The translations under genes were made by a program, and so were the position numbers. Below, piece after piece: positions 54,009 to 63,056 of a DNA stretch of 64,000 nucleotides (position 1 is its first letter; each line of letters opens with the position of its first letter). The notes beneath the pieces are model-generated. The model was not told the origin of the DNA. It searched no databases and worked only from the letters and a program-made list of their open reading frames with translations. The stretch is from JANMCE01 sp963791625 (lineage in GTDB: Bacteria > Actinomycetota > Acidimicrobiia > Acidimicrobiales > Ilumatobacteraceae): contig CAWBTA010000006.1 of the NCBI GenBank assembly GCA_963791625.1, positions 1,984,001-2,048,000 on the forward strand. The letters run 5' to 3'.

Positions 54009-54797
54009 ATGAGCGTTCAGAGCAGTCGAAACGGAAAGCTTCAGCACAACCGGCAACACGACATCTATCTGCTTGCACTGAAACACGGTTCGGTCGACGT
54101 GTCGGAGTTGGCCGAACTCTTTGAGGTCACCACCGAGACCATTCGCCGCGATCTCTCCGACATGCAGGATCGCCAGCTGCTTCGCCGCGTGCACGGTGGC
54201 GCCGTGCCGATCGAGCGTCTCAATCATGAGCCAATGGTCGCAGCCCGTGACATGCTCAACGCCGAGGAGAAGCTTCGCATCGCTCAGCTCGCCATCGCAG
54301 AGGTGCCGCAGCAGGGTTCGGTCATTCTCGATTCCGGTTCCACCGGGCAGCGTCTGGCCGAAGTCTTCCCGCTCGACCGAGATGTCCACGTCGTCACCAA
54401 CTCGTTGATCTCGGCCATAACTCTCACACGCCGCGGCATCAAGGAACTCACGGTTCTCGGGGGCGGGGTACGCACCAACACCTTCGCCATGATCGACGCC
54501 AGTGCAGTCACCGCCGTCCGCCAGATGCAGGTCGACGTCCTGTTCATCAGCTGCGACGGCTTGTCGTTCCGTCGGGGCCTCACCACGCCCTATCGCGAAG
54601 AGTTGTTCATCAAGCGAGCCATGATCGAAAGCGCACGACGCGTCGTGGCCATTGTCGATCAGAGCAAGTTCGGAAACGGTCAGATGTTCAGTTACGCCTC
54701 GCTCAACGAGATCGATGTGCTGATCACCGATTCACGAGTTGACGACGACACCGTCGGCATCCTGGCGGGGCATGACATCGATGTCCGTCGTGCCTGA
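54009..54797 (+). CDS. DeoR/GlpR-family transcriptional regulator
   Basis: 262 aa. HTH: 'VDVSELAELFEVTTETIRRD' then LRRVHGGAVPIE, the DeoR signature. The effector domain has ILDSGSTGQRLAE, VVTNSLISAI, LTVLGGGVRTNT and 'VAIVDQSKFGNGQMFSYASL', which binds phosphorylated sugars in this family. It lies 27 bp after the dehydrogenase gene and overlaps the phosphatase gene, so it is the likely local regulator of polyol uptake and use. Confidence 0.9.
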   Translation: MSVQSSRNGKLQHNRQHDIYLLALKHGSVDVSELAELFEVTTETIRRDLSDMQDRQLLRRVHGGAVPIERLNHEPMVAARDMLNAEEKLRIAQLAIAEVPQQGSVILDSGSTGQRLAEVFPLDRDVHVVTNSLISAITLTRRGIKELTVLGGGVRTNTFAMIDASAVTAVRQMQVDVLFISCDGLSFRRGLTTPYREELFIKRAMIESARRVVAIVDQSKFGNGQMFSYASLNEIDVLITDSRVDDDTVGILAGHDIDVRRA

Positions 54798-55584
54798 CTA
54801 CCAAGGCATTCCCAACCCGGTCGAGCTCGAACGGATTGCCATCAAAACGGCTCAAGCCGCGTCGGCCATCATCCGGGCGAGTTACGGCAACGCCACGTCG
54901 CTTCGCAGCAAATCCTCCCCCACCGACATCGTCACCCAGACCGACATCGACTCAGAGAATCTCGTAAGACAGCTTCTCGGTGCCGCCACCCCACAGGCTG
55001 GGTTGCTGGGCGAAGAGGGGGGAGGCACCGACCCTGGCCAACCGCTGCAGTGGATTATCGACCCGCTCGACGGCACGATCAACTTTCTCTACGGTGTTCC
55101 CATCTTTGCCGTCAGTATCGCCGCGGCCGTTCATGGCGACGTCGTCGCCGGCGCAGTCATCGACGTGCTGCGTGAGGAGGTCTTCTCGGCTCACCTCGGT
55201 GGCGGTGCCCGATTGAACGGCGAGTCGATCCACGTTGCGCCGTGTGATGGCCTGGCCAAAGCCCTTATCGCCACTGGGTTCTCCTATCGGCCGGAATTGC
55301 GTGAACAACAAGGTCGCATCGCACACACGTTGCTCCCCAATGTCCGCGATGTACGCGCCTTTGGTTCTGCTGCGCTTGAGTGTTGCTGGGTCGCGTGTGG
55401 GCGATTGAACGGCTACTTCGAGCGGGACATCAAGCTGTGGGACTACGCCGCGGGAGCTCTCATCGCCACCGAGGCTGGTGCACTGGCCGAACTTCCCTGC
55501 CCTGAGAACGCTGACCTTGTCGTCACCGCGTCCCCCAACATCTTCGGCGCACTTCGCGGAATGCTGCAGGATCCGTTGCCCTAG
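54781..55584 (+). CDS. Inositol-monophosphatase-family phosphatase
   Basis: 267 aa from the ATG at 54781. Metal-site motifs are GEEGGG (first Glu), WIIDPLDGTINFLYG (the DPLDGT signature) and DIKLWDYAAGALIATEAG. It dephosphorylates inositol or another sugar/polyol phosphate. The 17-bp overlap with the deoR gene places it in the polyol operon, where it may act on a pathway intermediate or the regulator's effector; that link is inferred. Confidence 0.88.
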   Translation: MSVVPDYQGIPNPVELERIAIKTAQAASAIIRASYGNATSLRSKSSPTDIVTQTDIDSENLVRQLLGAATPQAGLLGEEGGGTDPGQPLQWIIDPLDGTINFLYGVPIFAVSIAAAVHGDVVAGAVIDVLREEVFSAHLGGGARLNGESIHVAPCDGLAKALIATGFSYRPELREQQGRIAHTLLPNVRDVRAFGSAALECCWVACGRLNGYFERDIKLWDYAAGALIATEAGALAELPCPENADLVVTASPNIFGALRGMLQDPLP

Positions 55585-55599
55585 TTGGCTGGTCGCCGA

Positions 55600-56523
55600 C
55601 TACGCGAGGTCGGCCAGGGCCGAGGTCGCCACGTCGATAAACGACGTGAGCGCGAACGAGGGAGTTTTGTCTGCCGCCCAGGTGAGGCCAATCGCTCGGT
55701 GGATGTCTTCCACCAGTCGCACGATGACGCCACCATGCCGCAACCCGGGCTCAACGGTGAGGCCCGGTTGCACCGTGCAGCCAAGACCAGCGTCAACCAT
55801 GCGTTGGCGCATCATGTTGTCGAGCGCGCGAAACGCAACCTTTGGTTCGAACCCGATCACTCGCATCGCCTTTTCCAGCCGGAGTGAGCACGTGTCGTTC
55901 AACGCGCCAAACAGCATGTCTTCATCCGCGAACTCTTCGAGCTTGATCGACTTGCGCTTGGCCAGACGATGACCGGGCGGAACGACAGCCACGTACGAAT
56001 CCTTCATCAGCGTCCGGTACTCGAGCCCGGGCAGTTCCTGCTGCGCTTCAACGAAGGCCACATCGAGAGCACCCGACCGAACCAGGCCGGGCAACTCGCC
56101 GTCTTCGACCTCGTTGTAAATCGAGACCGAGATCGAGGGCCATTGCGCGCGGAACTCGGCCAACACCCTTGGCAACAGCCGAGCGCCGGCCGACTGAAAG
56201 GTACCGACGCGGATACTGCCGCTACTGCCAGAGTCCAGGCTGTGCAGTTCGGCTCGCGCCGTTTCAAGCCGATCGAGAATCCACAGAGCGTGTGGCAACA
56301 GCGCCGCTCCCGCCGCTGTCAGGGTCACCGGTCTGGGTCCGCTTTCGCGGTCGACCAGGCGGTGCCCGACGATCCGTTCCAACGACGCCAACTGTTGCGA
56401 CACCGCGCTCTGTACGTAGTTCAACTCCTCTGCGGCCCTGCTGATCGACTTCGTCCGAGCTACGGCAGTAAAGGCATCCAGCAGGCGGATGTCGATGGCC
56501 CAACGTTCATCAATATTCAGCAT
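55600..56523 (-). CDS. LysR-family transcriptional regulator
   Basis: 307 aa from the ATG at 56523 (MLNIDERWAIDIRLLDAF). HTH: 'FTAVARTKSISRAAEELNYV' then QSAVSQQLASLERIVGHRLV. The C-terminal periplasmic-binding-like effector domain runs from GSIRVGTFQSAGARLLPRVL. It is divergent from a 35-aa membrane peptide gene and an alpha/beta hydrolase, which LysR proteins commonly control. Upstream codons to 56592 are less likely coding. Confidence 0.9.
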   Translation of the reverse strand: MLNIDERWAIDIRLLDAFTAVARTKSISRAAEELNYVQSAVSQQLASLERIVGHRLVDRESGPRPVTLTAAGAALLPHALWILDRLETARAELHSLDSGSSGSIRVGTFQSAGARLLPRVLAEFRAQWPSISVSIYNEVEDGELPGLVRSGALDVAFVEAQQELPGLEYRTLMKDSYVAVVPPGHRLAKRKSIKLEEFADEDMLFGALNDTCSLRLEKAMRVIGFEPKVAFRALDNMMRQRMVDAGLGCTVQPGLTVEPGLRHGGVIVRLVEDIHRAIGLTWAADKTPSFALTSFIDVATSALADLA

Positions 56524-56606
56524 GATCACTAGCATAGACATTCGTTGGACAGATAGATGCTTTGGCGTGATGATGAATACAGAGTTCATCACGAAAGGTG
56601 CTCATC

Positions 56607-56714
56607 ATGTTCTTCGTCCTTGTCTTCGGCCTCTTCCTCGCCCTTGATGTCGCCGCTCTCATCTGGGGCGTCGACAGCCGCCCCTCCAACGACTGGCATT
56701 CTCATCGGGACTGA
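56607..56714 (+). CDS. 35-residue single-pass membrane peptide
   Basis: MFFVLVFGLFLALDVAALIW followed by GVDSRPSNDWHSHRD. One transmembrane helix has a short hydrophilic C-terminal tail of mixed charge. An AAAGGTG ribosome site lies just upstream, and the codon use is normal for the window. Similar tiny proteins ending in W-G-x-DSR...DW occur beside regulators in other actinobacteria, as far as I recall. Function unknown. It sits between the LysR and hydrolase genes. Confidence 0.6.
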   Translation: MFFVLVFGLFLALDVAALIWGVDSRPSNDWHSHRD

Positions 56715-56734
56715 TCCCGCACTACCGTGCCGGT

Positions 56735-57505
56735 GTGGCACTTCTCCATGTTCACCAGCTCGGCACGCCATCGGGTTCGCCCATCCTCGCCATCCACGGG
56801 ATCACCGCCCACGGGCGGCGCTTCCGTCGGCTCGCCGAGGAGGGGTGGCCGGAGCGACAGACCGTCGCGGTCGATCTGAGGGGCCACGGACGGTCGCTCA
56901 GCGACGGGCCGTGGAACATCGGCCAGCACGTCGCCGATCTCGTCGACACGCTCGACGCCCACAATCTGTCCACGGTTGATGTGGTCGGGCACTCCTACGG
57001 CGGTGTGATCGGCCTCGCTCTCGTCGCCATGCATCCCCACCGGGTCGCACGCCTCGTCATGCTCGACCCAGCGTTCGCGCTTTCGCCCGACACCGCCAAC
57101 CAACGGGCCGCGGAATCGATAGCGGACACTGGTTACGCTTCGGTGCAGGAGGCCACCATTGGCCGCAACGACGGCCTCGGCGATGCCATCAACCCCGCCG
57201 TCATCGAAGATGTGGCCGAGCACCTCGTTGAAGGGGAGGATGGCCGGTTTCGATTCCGGTTCCATCGGCCGGCGGTGATCGCAGGCTGGGGTGAACTCTG
57301 CACGCAACTGCCCCCCATCGCCCATCCTCGCCCGGCTCTGCTCGTCGTGGCCGAGAAGGCCGGCATCGTAAAGCCGGCGGTGGAAAAGGCCCTTGCCGAT
57401 CTTTTCGGCGACCAGCTGCGCACCGAGCGAATCGACTGCGGTCACATGCTTTACTGGGAACGCTTCGACGAAACGGCCGCTGCGGTAAATCGCTTCCTGG
57501 CGTGA
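56735..57505 (+). CDS. Alpha/beta-hydrolase
   Basis: 256 aa from a GTG at 56735. The oxyanion region is AIHGITAHGRRFRRLAEEGW, DLRGHGRS follows, and the nucleophile elbow VVGHSYGG carries Ser. The C-terminal catalytic His is in 'RIDCGHMLYWERFDETAAAV'. The cap domain is short. Esterase, lactonase or haloperoxidase-type chemistry is possible. It follows the membrane peptide by 20 bp. Confidence 0.85.
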   Translation: MALLHVHQLGTPSGSPILAIHGITAHGRRFRRLAEEGWPERQTVAVDLRGHGRSLSDGPWNIGQHVADLVDTLDAHNLSTVDVVGHSYGGVIGLALVAMHPHRVARLVMLDPAFALSPDTANQRAAESIADTGYASVQEATIGRNDGLGDAINPAVIEDVAEHLVEGEDGRFRFRFHRPAVIAGWGELCTQLPPIAHPRPALLVVAEKAGIVKPAVEKALADLFGDQLRTERIDCGHMLYWERFDETAAAVNRFLA

Positions 57506-57593
57506 GTCAGGGCGTCGCTCCCTGCAAGCGACCCGGTCCGACTCCGCAGTACAGTGCCGACATCTGCGCCACACACGCAAAGGGGAGCACACA

Positions 57594-58835
57594 ATGAGTA
57601 CCTTCGTCTCGATTGCGGCCGCTGACGGGAGCGGTTCGTTCGACGCGTACGTTGCCCGTCCGGCCAACGGGTCCGGTCCGGGGATCGTTCTGATCCAGGA
57701 GATCTTCGGCGTGAACGGCTACGTGCGACGCACGGCCGATCGGCTGGCCGAAGAGGGTTATGTCGTCTACGCACCCGACCTGTTTTGGCGAACCAAGCCA
57801 GGCATCGATCTCGGCTACAGCCCGGAGGAATGGCAGCAGGCATTCGGTCTGTTCCAAGGCTTCGATGTCGACAAGGGCATTGACGACATCGGCGCGACGG
57901 TCGCCGCGTTGCGGAATGACGCCAATCAGGTCGGTGGCGTTGGCGCCATTGGGTACTGCCTCGGCGGCAAACTGGCGATGCTCACTGCGGCCCGCACGGA
58001 TGTCGACTGCGCCGTGAGCTACTACGGCGTCGGACTTGAAGCCAACATCGACGAGGTCGACAAGATCACCTGCCCCAGCCTCTTCCACTTTGCCGAGCTC
58101 GATGAGTACGCACCGGCCGAAGCGAGAGATGCGGTGCAGGCTGCGTTCGCCCACAAGACCAACGCCTCCTTCTACACCTACGCCGGTCAGAACCATGCCT
58201 TCTCCCGACCCGAGGGTGACCACTACGACAAGCCCTCGTCGATGATGGCCTACGACCGCACCATTGCGCTGTTCCGCAAGGTGCTCGGCCCGATCTACGA
58301 CCTGTCGACGTTGTGGGATCAGCACTGCTACTTCGAGTTCGCCACCCGAGAGGTGGGCAACACCATGGCCACCATGGTGGCCGAGCCCTACGTCAACCAC
58401 ATCCCCACGATGACCGGTGGTGTCGGAGCCCAGCAGCTGAGCCGCTTCTATCAGTGGCACTTCGTGAACGCGAACCCGCCCGACACCAAGTTGATCCCCA
58501 TCTCGCGCACCATTGGTGCAACCAGCCTGGTGGATGAGATGTTGTTCTGCTTCACGCACACCAGCGAGATCGACTGGATGCTGCCCGGCGTCGCGCCTAC
58601 CGGCAAGTACGTCGAGATTCCGCTCGTCGCCATCGTGAAATTCCGCGGCGACAAGCTTTTCAACGAACACATCTATTGGGATCAGGCGTCGGTGTTGGTG
58701 CAGATCGGCGCCCTTGACCCGACTGGGCTACCGGTGGCAGGCACCGAGACGGCAAGGAAACTCATGGACGAATCGCTGCCCTCCAACACCTTGATGGCCG
58801 CGTGGGCATCCAGCGACGGAAAGCCGGTCGGCTGA
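57594..58835 (+). CDS. Dienelactone-hydrolase fused to SnoaL-like domain
   Basis: 413 aa, two domains. Residues 1-235 are dienelactone hydrolase-like: IVLIQEIFGVNGYVRRTADR, then GAIGYCLGGKLAM with nucleophile Cys, ELDEYAP and GQNHAFSRP for Asp and His. Residues about 245-390 ('FATREVGNTMATMVAEPYVN', PTGKYVEIPLVAIVKFRGDK, 'LFNEHIYWDQASVLVQIGAL') are a SnoaL/NTF2-type alpha+beta barrel. The SDR gene starts within its stop (TGATG). Probably a small-molecule catabolic enzyme with a built-in accessory cone domain. Confidence 0.85.
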   Translation: MSTFVSIAAADGSGSFDAYVARPANGSGPGIVLIQEIFGVNGYVRRTADRLAEEGYVVYAPDLFWRTKPGIDLGYSPEEWQQAFGLFQGFDVDKGIDDIGATVAALRNDANQVGGVGAIGYCLGGKLAMLTAARTDVDCAVSYYGVGLEANIDEVDKITCPSLFHFAELDEYAPAEARDAVQAAFAHKTNASFYTYAGQNHAFSRPEGDHYDKPSSMMAYDRTIALFRKVLGPIYDLSTLWDQHCYFEFATREVGNTMATMVAEPYVNHIPTMTGGVGAQQLSRFYQWHFVNANPPDTKLIPISRTIGATSLVDEMLFCFTHTSEIDWMLPGVAPTGKYVEIPLVAIVKFRGDKLFNEHIYWDQASVLVQIGALDPTGLPVAGTETARKLMDESLPSNTLMAAWASSDGKPVG

Positions 58836-59557
58836 TGAAACTCAACGGAGCCGTCGTCCTCATCACCGGCGCAGGCGGCGGTATCGGCCAGGCCGCCACC
58901 AAGGCCTTTCTCGATGCCGGCGTTGCCAAGGTCTACGCCGCGACGCGCGTCGACGGAGCCGAGGTTGGCCTCACCCACGACAGAGTCGTACCGGTGCATC
59001 TCGACGTCACCGACGCCCACTCGATCACAACAGCGGCCGCTCTGTGCAGCGATGTCACCATCCTGGTCAACAACGCAGGCGTCAATCACAACGCACCGGT
59101 CATCGGAGCATCCGACGACGAGTGGGCCCGCCATGAGATCGAGGTCAACTATCTCGGCAACCTGGCCGTAGCCCGGGCCTTCACACCTACGTTGGCCGAC
59201 AACGGCGGCGGCGCCATGGTGAACGTGCTGTCGATCCTGAGTCGCATCAATCACCCGGCCATGGCCACGTACTGTGCATCAAAGGCCGCTCTGTACTCGG
59301 CCACCCAAGCGCTTCGCGCCCAACTGCGCGGCCAGGGCACGTTTGTCTGCGCGTTCATGCCAGGGGCGGTCGACACTCGACTGACCGCGCACTTGCCGAT
59401 CCCGAAGATGACAACCGAAGAGACCGCGGCGGCGTTGATCGATGCGTTGGCGAACGACATCGAGGATGCCTATCCCGGCGATATGGCCGGGGGTGTGTCA
59501 GCCGGACTCGCGCATGACCACAAGGCCGTCGAAGCCCAGTTCGCCGAGTTCATCTAA
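58835..59557 (+). CDS. Short-chain dehydrogenase/reductase
   Basis: 240 aa. NAD(P)-binding VLITGAGGGIGQAATKAFL, NNAGVNH, and catalytic Ser/Tyr/Lys in SILSRINHPAMATYCASKAA. 'TRVDGAE' after strand 2 suggests NADP preference. Both ends overlap neighbours (TGATG with the fusion gene, TAATG with the aminotransferase), so the three are translationally coupled. Substrate unknown. Confidence 0.9.
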   Translation: MKLNGAVVLITGAGGGIGQAATKAFLDAGVAKVYAATRVDGAEVGLTHDRVVPVHLDVTDAHSITTAAALCSDVTILVNNAGVNHNAPVIGASDDEWARHEIEVNYLGNLAVARAFTPTLADNGGGAMVNVLSILSRINHPAMATYCASKAALYSATQALRAQLRGQGTFVCAFMPGAVDTRLTAHLPIPKMTTEETAAALIDALANDIEDAYPGDMAGGVSAGLAHDHKAVEAQFAEFI

Positions 59558-60757
59558 TGCCAACCGACGCGCTGGAGTTCCGTTCGCACTTCCCGATCTT
59601 CGAAGATCGGGTCTACCTGAACTCCTGCTCGCAAGGTGCTCTTTCCCACGAGGTGCGGGCCGCGTACCTCGAGTTCCTCGATGGCTGGGAGCGCGAAGGC
59701 GCGCAGTGGGGCGCATGGATTGAACGCAACGAGCTGGTACGAAACGCGTGGGCACAACTCGTCAACGCTCCGCTCGATTCGGTGGCCGTGACGACGTCGG
59801 TTTCGGCCGGTCTTTCGGCCTTCATGTCAAGCCTCGACCTGACCGGCGAACGCAACCGCATTGTGATCACCGATTTCGAATTTCCGACGGCGGGCCAAAT
59901 CGCGCACGCCCAGGCGATGACCGGAGCCGAGATCATCGTCGTGCCTTCGCGGGATGGCACGGTGACGCTGGAAGATATCGACGCCGCGGTCGACGAACGC
60001 ACGGCCATCGTCATCATGACGTACGTCTGCTACCGCAACGGCAGCAAGCTCGACCCGAAAGCCGTCGCCAAGATCGCCCATGCGAAAGGCGCACTCGTCG
60101 CCCTCGACGCCTATCAGGCCGTCGGCTCGATGACCGTCGATGTCATCGACCTCGATGTCGATGTTATGGCATGCGGCGCGCTCAAATATCTCCTGGGTTC
60201 GGCCGGTCTCGGATTCCTCTACGTGCGACCCTCGCTCATCGCCGGGCATACGCCGACAGCTACCGGCTGGTTCGCCGACGCAGACATCTTCGCCATGGAT
60301 CACCGCCGTTACGCACCCTCGGCGACCGCAAGCCGATTCGAGTCGGGCACTCCCCCGGTCCCCAACCTGTTCGCGGGTCTGGCGGGTCTCAACCTCGTTC
60401 TCGAAGCGGGTACCGACATCGATCGAGGCACACGTGCAGAGCCTGATCGACCGATTCCGATCCGGGCTTGACGAACTCGGCGCCACCATCGTCACCCCCG
60501 CCGATCGGTGCCAACGTGGCGCCATGTTGGCCGTTGCGTCAACCGACGAAAACGCACTGGTGGCCGCCCTCGATGCGATGAACATCGGCGCGTCGTGCCG
60601 AGACGGCAATCTGCGTCTCTCGCTGCACCTCTACAACTCCGACGAGGACGTCGACACCTGCCTCGCCGCGCTCACAAGCATCGATCCTTGTTGCGCTAAC
60701 CCGTCAACAGGCGCAGGCGGGATTGGCCGATCCACGCCTGTGGTACCGTGCAAATGA
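59557..60757 (+). pseudogene. Class V aminotransferase (cysteine desulfurase-like fold), one apparent frameshift
   Basis: 'HFPIFEDRVYLNSCSQGALS' starts a class V PLP enzyme; 'VTTSVSAGLSAFMSSLDLTG', VALDAYQAVG and ACGALKYLLGSAGLGFLYVR follow, the last containing the Lys that binds PLP. The written frame ends at 60471. One surplus base near 60421 hides IEAHVQSLIDRFRSGLDELG through NIGASCRDGNLRLSLHLYNS, the expected C-terminal domain, ending at 60757. Kynureninase, desulfurase or selenocysteine-lyase-like roles are possible. Co-translated with the SDR. Confidence 0.8.
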
Positions 60758-60854
60758 CCCATTTTTGCGGTTCTACCGTGAAAATATGCCGCTCCGGCCC
60801 AGTTCGGCCGCACCGAAAATGACGACCACGATCGTCTATCTCAAAGGGGAGATC

Positions 60855-62084
60855 ATGACCAAGGGAAGAATTGCAGCGACGCTGCTCGCGATCACGCTTG
60901 CGGCAACCGCCTGCGGTAGCAGCAAGAAGACAGAGACCGCCGCCACGACAGCCGCAGCCGCCACAACGGCCGCACCAGCGGCCACGACGGCAGCACCCGC
61001 TGCCACGACCGCCGCACCCGCGGCAACCACCGTGGCAAAAGCTGCCCCATGCTCAGCCAAGATCGGCTTCATGGGACCGTTCACCGGCGACGCTGCCTCC
61101 ATCGGTCAGGAGCAGCTCAACTGGGGCAAGCTCGGCTTGGCCGACTACAACAAGGCCAACGGCACCGACTTTGCCTTCGTTGAAACCGACACCAAGCTCG
61201 ACCCGGCCGAAGCCACCACCGGTGCGCAAAAGCTCGTCTCCGACAACTCAGTCGTCGCCATTCTCGGGCCGGCCGGCTCGCAGGAAGTGGAAGCCGTCGG
61301 GCCAGCCATGACCGCGGCCAACCTCGCCTACGTCTCACCTTCGGCGACCCGCACCAGCCTCACGTCCGGCAAGCTTCCGTCGTTCGCCCGCGTGGTTCCC
61401 AACGACGATGCGCAAGGGCCCACGGTGGCGAAGTTCATCGCCGAGAAGATCGCGGCCAAGAAGGTGCTCATCATCGACGATCAGACGTCGTACTCCACCG
61501 GTCTGGCCGATTCCGCGACCGCCGCGTTCAAAACGCTGAACGTCACCGTTGCCCGTGAGTCCATCGCTCAGAAGTCCACCGACTTCTCATCCCTGGTCTC
61601 CAAGGTCACCGACGACACCGGCGCCGTGTTCCTGCCCTGGCAGCTTGCGGCCAACGCACAGCAGCTCGGCACCCAGCTCAAGGAGCAGGGCAAGAAGGCT
61701 GTCGTTGTCGGCAGCGACGGCGTGTATTCGCCGAAGGACTTCTCGCTCGAAGGCGCCTACGTCACCTCGTTCGCTCCCGACGTTCGCGGTGTCGCCAGCG
61801 CGGCCACCGTTGTCGCTGCGTACCAGAAGGCATATGACGACAAGTTCGGCACCTTCGGTCCTCCCGTCTACGTGGCTGCTCAGCTTCTGGCCACCGCAGT
61901 GCAGGCCACCTGCAAGGACGGCAAGGCTGGTGCCCGCGCCGACGTCACCGCAGCCATGAAGAAGGTCAAGCTCGACAACACCATCCTCGGTGGCCCGGTG
62001 GCCCTCGACGACAAGGGTGATGTGGTCGGCGCCAAGTTCTACCTGTCGCAGGTCAAGGGCGGAAAGTACACGCTCGTCGCCTAA
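60855..62084 (+). CDS. Branched-chain amino acid-type ABC binding lipoprotein (LivK-like)
   Basis: 409 aa from the ATG at 60855, behind AAGGGGAG. The lipoprotein signal ALLAITLAATAC has the motif end GRIAATLLAITLAATACGSS. A Thr/Ala/Pro linker (repeated TTAAPAA units, like that of the polyol binding protein) precedes the type I fold: KIGFMGPFTGDAASIGQEQL, AILGPAGSQEVEAVGPAMTA, 'LIIDDQTSYSTGLADSATAA' and VVGSDGVYSPKDF. Ligand class is branched-chain or other small amino acids/amides. Followed by livH and livM. Confidence 0.88.
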   Translation: MTKGRIAATLLAITLAATACGSSKKTETAATTAAAATTAAPAATTAAPAATTAAPAATTVAKAAPCSAKIGFMGPFTGDAASIGQEQLNWGKLGLADYNKANGTDFAFVETDTKLDPAEATTGAQKLVSDNSVVAILGPAGSQEVEAVGPAMTAANLAYVSPSATRTSLTSGKLPSFARVVPNDDAQGPTVAKFIAEKIAAKKVLIIDDQTSYSTGLADSATAAFKTLNVTVARESIAQKSTDFSSLVSKVTDDTGAVFLPWQLAANAQQLGTQLKEQGKKAVVVGSDGVYSPKDFSLEGAYVTSFAPDVRGVASAATVVAAYQKAYDDKFGTFGPPVYVAAQLLATAVQATCKDGKAGARADVTAAMKKVKLDNTILGGPVALDDKGDVVGAKFYLSQVKGGKYTLVA

Positions 62085-62138
62085 GTCGGGCCACGAACAA
62101 CCGACACCTGCATACGCCGTGAACACGCTGAACCGCTG

Positions 62139-63056
62139 ATGGCCCAATTCGTCCAACTGGTCGTCAACGGTCTGACACTGGGGAGTCTCTACGCGCTCAT
62201 CGCGCTGGGGTACTCCCTGGTGTACGGCGTGCTCAAGCTGTTGAACTTCGCCCACGGCGAGGTCTACATGATCGGATCCTTCATCGGATATGGCGTGTTG
62301 CAGGTGCTCGGCGGCTCGGCCAACCCGTCGGTGCCGATCGGGATTCTGCTGCCCCTGCTCATGCTGGTTGCCGCACTCGGCGCTGGCCTGGTGGGCGTCG
62401 GCATCGAACGGTTCGCGTATCGCCCGCTGCGACAGTCGCCCCGCATTGCGCCACTCGTGTCGGCCCTGGGGACGTCGTTCTTCTTGCAGGCCACCATGCT
62501 GCTGGTGGTCGGTGCGCGTATCGTGCGATACGAGAGCGAAAAGCTCATCGACGTCAGCAGCGGCGTTCACGCCGGTGTCCTCAACATCAGCGTCATGCGC
62601 ATGTTGGTGATCGGCGTCAGCGCGGTCGTGATGATCGGGCTCAACATTTTCATGAAACGCAGCAAGCTCGGCAAGGCGATGCGGGCAACGTCATATGACC
62701 CCGAAGCCGCTCAGATGATGGGCATGGACGTCAACCGGGTGGTGATGGTGACGTTCTTTCTCGGTTCCGCGCTCGCCGGGGTGGCCGGGGTGATGAGCGG
62801 CCTTGTCTACAACCGGGTGTTCCACACCATGGGCTTCGTGGCCGGACTCAAGGGTTTCACCGCATCGGTCGTTGGCGGCATCGGATCAATCCAGGGGGCC
62901 ATGGCCGGAGGCCTGATCATCGGGTTCGCCGAGAGCTTCGCCCAGGGCTACGTCTCCACCACGTTCTATGACGTGGTCGTGTTCGTCGTGCTCATCGGCT
63001 TCCTGCTGACCCGACCACGCGGTCTGTTCGGCGTTCCGGAGTTGAAGAAGGTCTGA
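62139..63056 (+). CDS. livH: Branched-chain amino acid ABC permease LivH
   Basis: 305 aa. 'VVNGLTLGSLYALIALGYSL' and YGVLKLLNFAHGEVYMIG are the standard LivH opening. MRATSYDPEAAQMMGMDVNR is the cytoplasmic loop contacting the ATPase, and 'GFVAGLKGFTASVVGGIGSI' with GAMAGG follows. The TGA overlaps the ATG of livM. Located 54 bp after the binding protein. Confidence 0.92.
   Translation: MAQFVQLVVNGLTLGSLYALIALGYSLVYGVLKLLNFAHGEVYMIGSFIGYGVLQVLGGSANPSVPIGILLPLLMLVAALGAGLVGVGIERFAYRPLRQSPRIAPLVSALGTSFFLQATMLLVVGARIVRYESEKLIDVSSGVHAGVLNISVMRMLVIGVSAVVMIGLNIFMKRSKLGKAMRATSYDPEAAQMMGMDVNRVVMVTFFLGSALAGVAGVMSGLVYNRVFHTMGFVAGLKGFTASVVGGIGSIQGAMAGGLIIGFAESFAQGYVSTTFYDVVVFVVLIGFLLTRPRGLFGVPELKKV

Noticed and set aside
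60946..61035. Tandem GC-rich repeats that could suggest a CRISPR or minisatellite
   Set aside because: They are in frame and encode the Thr/Ala/Pro spacer of a lipoprotein. There are no spacers of CRISPR type anywhere in the window.
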